NCBI RefSeq assembly: GCF_042477335.2
Contig: NC_091247.1
Coordinates: 11,335,501-11,399,500, forward strand
Source: Ovis canadensis
Taxonomy: Eukaryota; Chordata; Mammalia; Artiodactyla; Bovidae
Direction of reading: 5' to 3'
DNA length: 64,000 nucleotides
How positions within the stretch are numbered: position 1 is the stretch's first letter; each line of letters begins with the position of its first letter. Of this stretch, positions 52,106 to 63,100 are shown piece by piece. A program made the translations under genes and the position numbers. The notes beneath the pieces were generated by a model. The model worked only from the letters and a program-made list of their open reading frames with translations. It searched no databases and was not told the DNA's origin.

Positions 52106-55105
52106 AGCTACTTTTGCCTACTTACATTCTGGGGCCAAAGCAGAGCCTCCCAAATAGGCTTGGGTTATTTAGGGCAGGGCCATGCTCCAAATGGGATGAA
52201 GATGATACCCAGGTAACCTTTGGTTCAAAACCTGGGGGAGGCAAGATGGGGTTTAGGGGGCTGCGGAGGGGGATACAGGCACTACTGGGGCCCCACCTCA
52301 TCCCTGGGTCCCTGCTAACCCTGGGAGACCTGGGAGAGGCTTGGGCTTTCCAGAGCCTCAGCCTCAGTTCCACCCTGGTGTGCATCTCAGCTGCCATCCT
52401 GGGCAGGATGGAACAGTCATTTAGTGAGCATCCACTGAGTGCCACCCGTCATTTCACTGTTCCTCCAGGAGCCCCGGGAGGCAGGGGTTATAATCCAGAA
52501 GAGGGCAAGGGATTTTAGCCGGCCACCTGCTGGGGCCCACCTGCCTTCAGGGCGCTGGCCCTTTCTGTCTGCCAGCGGCCGCCCACAGGCCCTGGGCCTG
52601 GCCCCTCTCACTGATTCCCCGACTCCCCCCAACCCAAGCCACCTGGTGGCAACAGTGAGCAAGGCCCCCCTCCGAGGACTGCTTCCTCCGGTCTGCTCCA
52701 AGCGCCCTTCCAGGACTTCATCTGCCTTGTCCATTTGTCCAGTCCCATCCGCTCTTCACAGTCACTTTGGTAGGTGGCAGCCCCAGATTACAGACGAGGA
52801 AACTAAGATGAGTTGTCCTCTCCAAGGTCATACACTGAGAAAGGCCAACCACAGATGCAAGCTTCCATCCTAATTTACTCCCAGTCACTCCTGCTCCACC
52901 CATGCCTCTGGACAGATTAGGAAAAAGCACTTCTTTTAGGGCGAGCCAGCCTGAGGCAGACACCTTGGCAGTAGCACCTTCAGATACCCTGAAGTAGATA
53001 CCCTGGTTCCTGCCCCTGGGGAATGTTTAGTCTTGTAGGGGAGATTGTCTTAATCAGATAATCCGATAACTGCACAAGATAACAAAATGGTTGATTCTGC
53101 TCCTGGGGGGACAGGAAGTCTTCACAGCAGAGGTGTCCTCCAAACTGGGTTTTGAAGGATGTCCAGGGGTTTGCCAGCTCGACAGGAGTTGGGGGCAGTC
53201 CAGGCAGAAGGAACAGTGTGAGCATAAGGATGGAGGGGTGTCAACCAGCAGTGTCTGGGGACCTAAGTGAAGTGGATAGCCTTTCTCTTCTCCAGGGGAT
53301 CTTCCCAACCCAAGGATCGAACCCAGTTCCACCCTGCAAAGGTTACCTGCCCGCACTGCAGGCAGATTCTTAAACAGCTGGGCCATAAGAGAAGCCCAAG
53401 AATACTGGAGTGGGTAGCCTATCCCTTCTCCAGCAGATCTTCCCAACCCAGGAATCGAACCAGAGTCTCCTGCATTGCAGGCAGATTCCTTACCAACTGA
53501 TCTATGAGGGAAGCCCTTGAAGATCTAAGAGGTTATTGTGGCTAAAGAGCGAAGACAATGTGTTGGGGGGAGGAAGTGGAGCAGGGGGTGGGGAGACTGG
53601 AAAGGACTCCTTGGTCCCCAGCCATGACCGCCCCCCCTCCCACCCCAACCCATTCAATTAGTTTGTGGGGAGGCAGAGGCCCTCTGGAGGTGAGTGAAGA
53701 GTCAAGATACTGCAAATACAGGCAGTAGGGGCTACCAGATGCCCCGTCCAGTTCAGTGCCACCCTCTTGCTGCCCCTCCAGGGTCTGGCCCCTTCACTCC
53801 TTTCTCACAGTAGTGGGCAGCAGGCTCTGCCTAACAGGCCAGGGCTGAGTGCCCTGGTGGTGAACCTCAGCAGTGATGCCCGGCCCGCCACTCCTCCTGG
53901 GGTCCTGCTGGATCCTCCCTGGGCAAGCAGGAACTACACTCCTTCCCACCGAGGCTGCTGTCTTCTCTCTCTGCCTGGGACCTTCGGGACCTTAGACATC
54001 GCCGCCCCTGGGCTGCAGGGTCTGTGTGCCCACGCTCTCCGTCACATCCTTCTTTGGCAACGGCCAACTATTCTGATGGCTCCATGTCCCTGCGGAGTGG
54101 GTCTAATGCCCCCCATTCTGCAGATGATGGACTAGACTTCCAGGAGTTCAACCCCCCAGCCCCAGAATGAAATACCCAGACCCCTGTGTCGTGTGGTGGG
54201 TTAACTACACCCTGAATAGATTTTTATCTCAGACTTGATGCAGGCAGGGCCCAGGATGAAAGTGACCCTGAGGTCACAGAGGGAAGTGGGTGCAGCTTGT
54301 ACCTTGCTGGGTCTCAGCCTTCTTCTCATGCAGCCCCGCCCCACCTCCACTCACCTGCATCGGGAGTGGCTGCCTCCCCGCTTCCAACCAGCGGATGCTC
54401 TGATGCCCCTCAACTGCGCCGTGGCCTCTGGCCCAAGAAGTGCTGGAGTCAAGCTGAGGTCAGCAGGATGCTGTTAACAGCCTTGCACCCCAAGACCAGA
54501 CCCTGGGCCTCTCCTTCACCTGGCCCCTACCTTGGGGCCCACCCAGATGCCAAGCCCTCACCATTCCGGCTCACCTTCGCTCTGAAACTGGCTCTGCCCA
54601 AGAGGAGACTGGGCCTTAGACGAGAATCTTGCCCGAGGCCACAGAATCAGTGATGCCAAGACTAGTCCCATAGCCCGATTCCGAGTTGGGGGTCCTCTCA
54701 CAGCCCTGACACATCTGACCTGAAGCCACCCCACCTGCCCTGGTGCCTCCTCTGAGCAGGCTGCCTGGATGGCTCCCACTCACAGCGACTGCCACCCCTC
54801 ACCTGTATGTCACCCAGCCTAGGAGACCCAGGTATGAGTCATGGAGATCTTCCCTGAGCGTCAGAGTTCTTCTCTGTACAATAGGGGTGATGGTGGTCTC
54901 AGGGCTGAAGTAAGGACCTGTAACTCTGAAGTGGTTTGAGGCTCAGCACCAGCCAGGTACACAGTAGGTGCTAATTAGTGTTGGCCACACCTACCCTGAT
55001 GGTGAAATTGGGTCCATCTTGAGTCGCAAAATCAAAGCAGTAGCCTGTTCCTCCCTCCTCCCAGGGAGCCTGGCGTCCTGTCTGCCTCCCCAGGCCAGGG
55101 TGACC
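52106..55105. other. Intergenic space between convergent NR5A1 and ADGRD2
   Basis: 3 kb between two inferred poly(A) sites. Bov-tA fragments in reverse orientation lie at about 53265-53515. The rest has no recognised gene. Short MIR-like phrases occur near 52395-52460 and 52780-52850. Confidence 0.7.
53265..53515 (-). mobile_element. Bov-tA SINE pieces (partly duplicated)
   Basis: Two partial copies in the same reverse orientation: 'cttctccaggggatcttccc' (53290s) and again 'cttctccagcagatcttccc' (53420s). The second runs on to 'actgatctatgagggaagcc'. The left copy is truncated. Confidence 0.85.
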
Positions 55106-55131
55106 CCAGAGGAGAGGTCACTACAGTACCG

Positions 55132-55137
55132 TTTATT
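55132..55137 (-). terminator. ADGRD2: Candidate ADGRD2 polyadenylation signal
   Basis: AATAAA on the minus strand (ggtAATAAAcgg). Nearest canonical signal past the ADGRD2 coding exons and convergent with the NR5A1 signal 3 kb away. Confidence 0.5.
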
Positions 55138-56081
55138 ACCAGAGACACCACGGGGCTGTCAGAACTTCGGGGCAGGAGGGGCGGGGTAGAGGGGAGGGGA
55201 GGTCATGGACAGAAAGCTGGGGACAGAGCTGTGGGACCTGGCGGGGTAAGTGGGAGCTCCGGGGCCAGGGGTTCCCCTGGCAGAGGGGAAAGGCTGAGGC
55301 CGTGGGAGAGGGTGGTGGTCCACACGCAGGTGGGCAGGAGCCCCCAGTGGGCTTTCAGAGGTCCCCAGGAGGAGCTTGCAGGAAAGTCCCCATGCGCTGT
55401 CTCTAGAAACCTAGGAGGCAAGTGTACCCTGTGGGTTGGGCTGGCAGAGAACCAAGATGGGGACCCACCCTTCCAAGATGGGGAGAGGGCTGGGAACTGA
55501 GGCTGGGGGGAGACTTTGGGTGGGATTCTGGCCTGGGTGACCCTGGCAGTCTCCCTCAGCCTCTCTCCAAGCCTCAGTTTCTCCCTCCGGAGAACACCTG
55601 CAATGCCGGGGAGCGGGGTGTGTGTGTGGGGGGTGGCGGGGGGGGGGCGGGGGGCGGCAGGCGCTTTCGGGAGGGGCCGGGGCAGGCCTGGGAGGGACAT
55701 CCAGCAGGCAGCCTTCACTTCCCTGCACCTCTTGCTCGGGCCACCTGAGTGGGTCGTGTGGTGGGGTAGGGAGCCCTAGGGCATCTGGAGGGCGGAGCGG
55801 GATGGGGGTCCCTCCGAGGCCGAGGTGGAAGTGGCTCCGTTGCTACGAGGGGCCTTAGCAACGCACCCATTCAGCGGAGACAAAGGCGCTGTCACTTGAG
55901 CGCAGAGGCGCCTCTGCCGCTCTCTTGTTCCCACAGACGCTGCGCCTGCGGGGGCGGGTGCTGGGGGGCTGGGAGCCGAGGTGTGTAGCGGGGTGATGGG
56001 TGGGGAGGGTAGAGTGGGGGGTGCCTTTCTGCCTGCTCGGCACGCCCCCCATCTGCAGGACGCCTGCGCCCTCCCGGCAGG

Positions 56082-56095
56082 CCTGCAGGGGGCGC
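56082..56095 (+). promoter_or_regulatory. CTCF-like motif between convergent genes
   Basis: CCTGCAGGGGGCGC fits the CTCF core (CCASYAGRKGGCRS) with one mismatch, within a GC-rich stretch. Placed between the 3' ends of NR5A1 and ADGRD2. Occupancy is unknown. Confidence 0.4.
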
Positions 56096-57105
56096 CTCCA
56101 GCCCATTTTGCAGAAGGGGAAGCTGAGACAAGGAAGGACTGGGACATCCGCCTGGACGCAGGTCGGCTAGGAGTTTGGGGTCATACAGACCCAGGCTCAG
56201 ATGGCCTACGCTTACCCCCACGTGACTCCTGCTGCCTCAGTGTCCTCCCCTGGCTCGTCAAGGGCTCCTCTCTGTGCCTCAGCGTTCTGAGCAGCACAGA
56301 GGGAGGGTGACCACACCCCTGTTTTCCGCAGTCACCTCATGAAAGGAGCCACCAGAGCTCCTAGGTTTAGCACAGAGCTCAGCCCCACCGAGAGCTCCAT
56401 AGACCTGCCTCTGGCCCTGGCTGGAAAGAACCCCCGGCTTTCGGAGGCTGGGCAGTGCTGAGTCGGCCCCTCAGAGGCTTGTCTCCGGTTCAAGACTGTG
56501 GGAACTCGGGCTTAGAGAGGCTGCCAGGGACCTCGGGCCAGGATGAGTGCTCCTTGAGCAGGTGGCCCCGGCCCTGCCCTGCTACCCACAGGCCCCCACC
56601 CCTCACCCCATCACGTCCCCATCAGCTGTCCAGTGGGGAAACTGAGGCCTTGGGGAAAGCACTTGCTCCTCGTTGGGCTTACAAGAACTCTCAGACCACC
56701 AGGCATCTGGCCAGAGCGCTGAGAGTGGGTGAGGTGGGGCGGCGGGCGTGGGGCGCACAGAGGAAGGCAGGCCCGCGGTTCCCTGCCGCCCCGGCAGCAC
56801 TGGCCTGGGAAGGGGTCCCAACCTTACTCCCTAGGAAAGCCTCTCCCCAGAGCACTGACTGAGCCCACCGGGCGCTAGTGGGGGAATTTTAGGCGCCAAC
56901 AAGGAGCAGAATGAGACAGGAAGAGCCTCTCAAACTGTGGGAGGCCGGTGGGGTCGCTTCTCAAATCACTTCCCTTTCCGCACAGTGGGGCTGAGGGACT
57001 GTCGGGGCACCAAGGGAACAAGGGGGCCACCCACCTGGGGTGTGGGAGCCGTACCTGAAGCCTTGAATGCTGTCAGCTCCACAGCCTGAGGACAGAGGAG
57101 GTCTG

Positions 57106-60100
57106 TCAGGGGGTAGTCCCCCTCTCCTTCTGCTCCTCTGGCTCTGGGGGCCCTTGGCTACCTTGGAGATGACTCCTCCACCCCTGGGGGCCTTGGCACT
57201 CAGGTTCTGCCGGCTGCTCCCAGCACCCTTCAGTCCAGTAGTTGATGGAGGAGGGCCCCTGGGTCCCCAGGAGAATCCCCCACCCCAGCCCCATGCTGGT
57301 CCCTGTGGTTTCCCTAACCCTTCTGGTCACAGCTGCCAGCCCCTTGGTTGAGCCCTGCCACCCTTGACCCAGCCTCACCGGTTTCTCGGGTTCTGCAATG
57401 GAGGAGAAGGTTGTGGGGATCCTGGGGCCGTGGGTTCCTAGAAGGGGGAAGACACTTGAGCAGGCAAACCTGTAGGAGACTGAGGCAGGAAGCTGTCTCT
57501 CTCTGCTCCCCTACCCTGATCAGGGACCTCATTTATTAAGAATCCACTCAAAAATTCACCTTGTAGATTAGCGCTGAAGAAACCAGGACCCAGAGAGGGA
57601 AAGTAACTTGCCCAAAGGCGCACAGCAGGGGAAGTAGGAGCTGGGACACCAATTCCTGGCCTGACGCCCTGTCTGAAGTCATTCAACCCATGCCCCGTCT
57701 CAGGGTGCCGAACCCCATCCATCTACCTGCCTTCAGGAACCCCCTACACCTCTTCTGCATGGAGACCCAGGGAGGGCGACTCTGGCAAGCTCTGCCTCTG
57801 GGCTGGGCACCAGGGACCCCTGTTGCCTGGTGGTGGAGTGGCAGGAGGAAAGGAGCCTTTTATAAGCCGCCCCCCAGGCCCTGCAGTCACAGAATTCCCC
57901 AGGCCCGTCTCCTTGTCTTTCAGATGCTAGGCCTGAGCACTGGGGAGTGACTAGCACCTAGTGACTGGAGGGTGCTGTGGTCTTACCTCTAAGAGCCAGG
58001 TGTCTCTGGGATGGAGCCAAGACTCTGGGGTCGTCCCTGGCCACTTCCCAGGGACATGAGGGTCTAGAGTGGAACCCCGGGCCCGTGGGACTGGAGCGAG
58101 CCTGAAAGGAAGGGGCATCAGTGCTGGGATCCCTGCCAGCGGTGGGACCTCCCGCCACTTGGTCCCCAGGCCTGCCCACCGTGAATGCCTCTGCTGCCTT
58201 CTTCTCAGTCATCCTCTGCAGGGCGCTCCGGACCTGGAGGATGGGGCAGGGGCAGGGCTGGGACCCTTCCCCAACCCCTACGGGCTGGGTGCAGAGACCC
58301 TACAAGTAAGCCCTACCCGCCCCCATCCACATCCCACCCCAGCAGCAGCCAGGGTCCTCGGACTCACCTCTCCATTGTAGGCGGCATAGACCAGGAAGAT
58401 GTACGGGCCCTGGGGACAGACCCAGGCTGAGGGTGGGTGACCGCCTGGGAGGCCCCCATCTCCCACTGCCTGGCCTGGCACCACAGCACAGGCAGCCCCA
58501 GAGACATTTAGAGACACTGGCCGGTGAACACAGCCTGCCCTGTCCGCCACCCTGCGATGGTGAGCGGGCAGTTGTGGCATTCCACAGCAGAGAGAACCAG
58601 GAGGGCCCGGCCCTGCCGGATCCCAAGCCTTCAGACTCGGGTCACCAGGCAGCCTCTCTGCCCTCTATCCCTCCACGCCCCACCCTGACCTGCCCTGCCT
58701 CATGGCCTCACCACCGCCTGAAGCTCCAAGGCTAAGTGAGGTCCAGGACAGCAGACCGGGACAGGGACCCCACTGCATTCTGACTGTTGAGTTCAGCTCA
58801 GTCGTGTCCGACTCTTTGCGACCCCATGGACTGCAGCACGCCAGGCCTCCCTGTCCATCACCAACTCCCGAAGTTCACTCGAACTCATGTCCATCGAGTC
58901 GGTGATGCCATCTAGCCATCTCATCCTCTGTCGCCCCCTTCTCCTCCTGCCCCCAATCCCTCCCAGCATCAGCGTCTTTTCAAATGAGTCAGCTCTTCTC
59001 ATCAGGTGGCCAAAGTACTGGAGTTTCAGCTTCAACATCAGTCCTTCCAATGAACACCCAGGACTGATCTCCTCTAGGATGGACTGGTTGGATCTCCTTG
59101 CAGTCCAAGGGACTCTCAAGAGTCTTCTCCAACACCACAGTTTAAAAGCATCAGTTCTTTGGCGCTCAGCTTTCCTCTAGCTGAATGCCTCCCTGAGCCT
59201 CTGTTTCTTCATCTGGGAAGTCGGATGCGGCCAGGACTTGCCTCCTGCTGTGTGTGAAGGCTGAGTCACAGCCGGCTCCTCCCCACACACTCGAGGACTA
59301 CAAAGCCCTGGCCCCTCACCAAGCAGGGTCAGCATGCTTGACCCTCCCAGCAGCTCCATGGCGCGGGTTGGAGGGAGGTTCGTTCTCCGCATTTGATGGA
59401 GAGGGTCCTGGGGCCAGGGGTGGGGACAGAGCAATGTGTCCCAGGCCTAAGTGTGGGCCTCCACCCGCAGGTGGCTGGTGGAGCTTAGGACTCCCTCACC
59501 TTCCACCTGGACGATACAAAAGGCAACAGTTCCTCCCCTGAGGCTCAGACAAGGGGACACAAGTGAGGGGATGTGGGGTTCCTTGAGGCCCTCTAGCTTC
59601 CCAGGGTTGAGAACTGGAGCCCCAAAGCCCTACTACTCTCCATGGCTCCCAGGCACCAAATGGGTCGCTACCAGCCCCAACGCTGCCCCTAAGCCAGACC
59701 ATGGGGGCTCCCAGCCCCCCACACCCAGCCGGTGCTCTCCCTGCAGCTCTCTGCACGGCGCCCCCATCCCATCTCGTTCGACTCAGTCCTTGTGCTAAGT
59801 TGCTTTGCGAGCCCATGGACTGTAGCCCACCAGGCTCCTCTGTCCATGGGATTCTCCAGGCAAGAATACCAGAGTGGGTTGCCGTGCCCTCCTCTAGGGA
59901 ATCTTCCCAACCCAGGGGTCGAACCTGTGTCTCCTGCATTGGCAGACAGGTTCTCTACCACTAGCGCCACTCCTCACACCCAAACCTATTCACGCCAATC
60001 CAACCACACCAGCAACCTGTCTAACATCCTCCAAGGCCTGGGTGGAAGTCTGAGCTTCTCACACCAGCTCTGGGGACCCTGCATGGTCTGGCCCCCGTGT

Positions 60101-63100
60101 TCCCTCCTGTCCCACTTCTCACCAGCTCCCCCGACCCCATGTCTCCCTCCATCTGATTTCACTGTGCTCCCCTAACTTAAAACTTTATTCCCCTCTCTCC
60201 ATGCATCATTCAGGCATTCGCTGAGCACCACTGCCTCCAGGGAATGCCCACCCTGCCTCCCCATACGACCCCGACTGCCCCTTGTGCCTCTCAGTCTCAG
60301 TCGCACCGTACTGCGGTTGTGTGGCTTTGGTGTCTGTCTGCGCCCTCAGGCTGAGACCTCCAAGGGTGGTTTCTTTGATCTTGTGCCCCACCACGGTCTC
60401 AGCACGCAGCCCAGCTCGGGCACAGGGGAGGCCCTGGGGAAGAACATGCTGAATGGCTGAATGAAACCATCTTGCACCAGGTTATGCTTTGCCCTTTGCA
60501 AATATCATCTCAATGGAACCCAACAGTGATCTCATGAGGTGGAGATTATGATTCCCTTTATACAGATGTAGAAACTGAGGTCTGTCTCCACTTGTCTAGG
60601 CCTCCCAACAAGACCCTCTGGCAGGGAAGGTGTGAGCCCCAACCTGTCACAGGACTGAGGCTCTGCTCTTCTAGCACAAAACCTGGCAGAGAGGCCAGAC
60701 AGAAACAAGTCACCCCCAAGAGCAAATAACTGAGTCCGGGCAGATCTCAATCTCTCCAGCCCCATCCCCGCTCCCTGGCCACCTGGGGCAGGTCCTGCCC
60801 AGTTTATGCCCCAAGACAGAGTGAGAAAGTGATGAGGCTGGAGGTTGAGCAGGGAGAGTACGACATGGAGAAACAGCAGGTATGACGGAAGAGAGAGGAG
60901 AGGGAAAGGCCAGGCCTGGAGAGGGAAGCATCCAGGAAGGACTCAGAGAACGTGGCTCTGAGCCGACTTGGGAGCTGCCCTGAGATGGTCACGGGAACAT
61001 CAGAGCGGGCTCAGGTCTCATGCCTTCTGACCCCTCATGAGACAGCCGTTCTCCTCTCCTTTCACCAGACCTGAAGGTCTGAGGCTGGCTGGGGGCGGGG
61101 GGCAAGAGGGGTGACCCTCAGAGAGAGGGAAAGGCAGGGGAAGGGGACAAGAGATGGGGTCAGAGCGCAATGGAAGGGGAGATGTAGAGAAAGGTCCAGG
61201 AAGAGCCAGGTAAGACCCACACTAGAGGAGAAGGGGACAGGGAGAGGAGACTGCGGCAGAGACAGAGCCCGCCGGACAGAGAAGGAATCTCAGGGCAAAC
61301 TCAGAGACGAAGTAATGAGACACCGAGAGAGGAAGGGACCTGCCCTGAGAGGGAGGCAGAGTGGGCTGTGAGGGCGGCTCTGGCCCTGTGGCTGCAGGTC
61401 CGCCCGCCTGAGGGCCACGGACAGGGATGGAGCTGGAGTAGTTGCCATAGCAACAGGAAGCTGCTGCCCTCCCCACTCTGAGGCAGGGTGGAGAGACCTG
61501 GGCAGGGTCTCTCTGTTAAGTGGGCCGAGCTGGGATTCCAGCCCGTGGAGCTCTGGGAGTGCGGGGCTTGGAAAAAGGGCTTCTCCGTGTCCGTCTGTGT
61601 CCCCAGCTGCTCAGCCCCGCCACGTCTGCGGGAGCCATGCTTTTTTGCGAAGAGTGTGGGAACCCCAGGTTTCCTTCACTCTCCCGGCCCCACTCCGGAC
61701 GCGCCCCCCATCCTTCCCGAGCTGTCTGCTGCTTCCCCCACCACCTCTGTTTTTCCTTTCTCCAGTCCCACGCCTGTCGGCAGAGGGCAGCGAGTCCCCA
61801 AGGCCCACGGGGAGACGATAGCATGGACCAGGACCCAGGAGCACTTGGCGCGGACCACAGGAAGAGGTGCTGGAGGCATCAGGGCGGCCGAGGGGCACGG
61901 TGGGCTCTCCTTGGACTGACCTCCCTCCCAGCGCTTACTCAGTCCCCTGGGTGGTGGCTGCTTGTGTCCATGCCTGAGTCCCCATAGGCCTGCAAACTCC
62001 TGAGGACACATGCCTGGCCTGAGCCACTTCCGTGGCTCCAGGACACGCGACCTGAAGGGTTCACAGTGGGGTTTATGCAGCCCCATGGCACTGCTTCCTT
62101 TACGTGGGTCAAATCCTTCCAAGCAACACCTTTTCTAAACTGCTGTTTTCACCAACGGAGTAGCTCCTGCTGCCCCACATAGGCCACCCGCAGACCCCAA
62201 GGGGAGAGGCCCCCACCTCCCCCCTTCTCAGCTTTCTGCCAAGGCCTGAAGTGGCTTGAGCACAGCCTGGAGGCTGGGACTTCTGCTGCGCCCTTGAGGC
62301 CCCTCCTGGGCCTCAGCTTCCTCAACTGTCTAACGGGCCACAAAATCCTCCCCGAGGTTCTGCTGTTTGATTGGAGGTTTGACCCAGTCCCCTCTCGCCC
62401 GTCCTCCCCCCAGCAGTGTCCCCACTGCCTTGGTGACAACCACAAGAGAGAGGACACTCCCTCCCCAGCCCCCTGGCCAGCCCGCCATGCCCGCGGAGCT
62501 TGCGTGTGGCCCAGGGCCCGGAGGTACCTGCAGGGAATTGAGGCCCACGGCGGCGTAGGCCCAGGCCGGGCTGAGGTGCACCAGCATGCCCACCAGCCAG
62601 GTCAGGCCCAGGATGGGCAGTAGGACCAACACCGGCTTCACCGTGGCCCTGCAGGACAGAAGCTGGGCTGGGGGAGGCCAGGGGCCAAGGGGGTCTCCGC
62701 AGGGTTCTGGGGAGGGCAGTCCCGGGCAAGCGTCTGGAGAGGGGCCGGAGCTGCACATCGGGGACCGTGGCTCAGGCCTTGGGTGAAGCTGGAAAGCTCA
62801 GACCCCCAGAGTGGGAGGGAGTAGGGGTAGTGGAGCTAGGAAGGTGGGATCCCAGTCCCAAGCCTGGCTCATCCCAAGCCTGGCTCAAGGGAAGGGAGTG
62901 GCAGCTGTCCACGGGGAGGGCTGAGGCCTGGGCAGTGGGTCCAGGGGCATGGATCTGCCCCATGGCAGATCCTCTTCCCCCTCCTCAAGGCCCCCCGGGG
63001 GGTGACCATGCTTCTCAAGGCCCCACTGGGTTGCCCTTCCCTTGGCAGAGGGTAGAGTGGCAAAGAGGAAGGCCTGGGCTCGGGGGCGGGGGGGTGGCCC

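Larger units (their letters stand above)
55106..57105 (-). other. ADGRD2: Probable ADGRD2 3' untranslated region
   Basis: Inferred from the TTTATT at 55132-55137 (AATAAA on the minus strand), the first canonical signal downstream of the last recognised ADGRD2 reading frame. The stretch is GC-rich, has a G-run patch near 55617-55665 and no ruminant SINE. It could also contain further exons; none could be proved. Confidence 0.4.
58410..62527 (-). other. ADGRD2: ADGRD2 intron
   Basis: 4.1 kb. Contains a BovB LINE end (58795-59180), a Bov-tA (59780-59965), a reversed MIR near 60465-60600, a purine-rich tract about 61085-61340, and an RFX-type X-box at 61441-61454. No further exon was recognised. 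Confidence 0.8.

Noticed and set aside
58793-59119. Conserved-looking minus-strand protein fragment
   Set aside because: It is the C-terminus of BovB reverse transcriptase, not a host gene.
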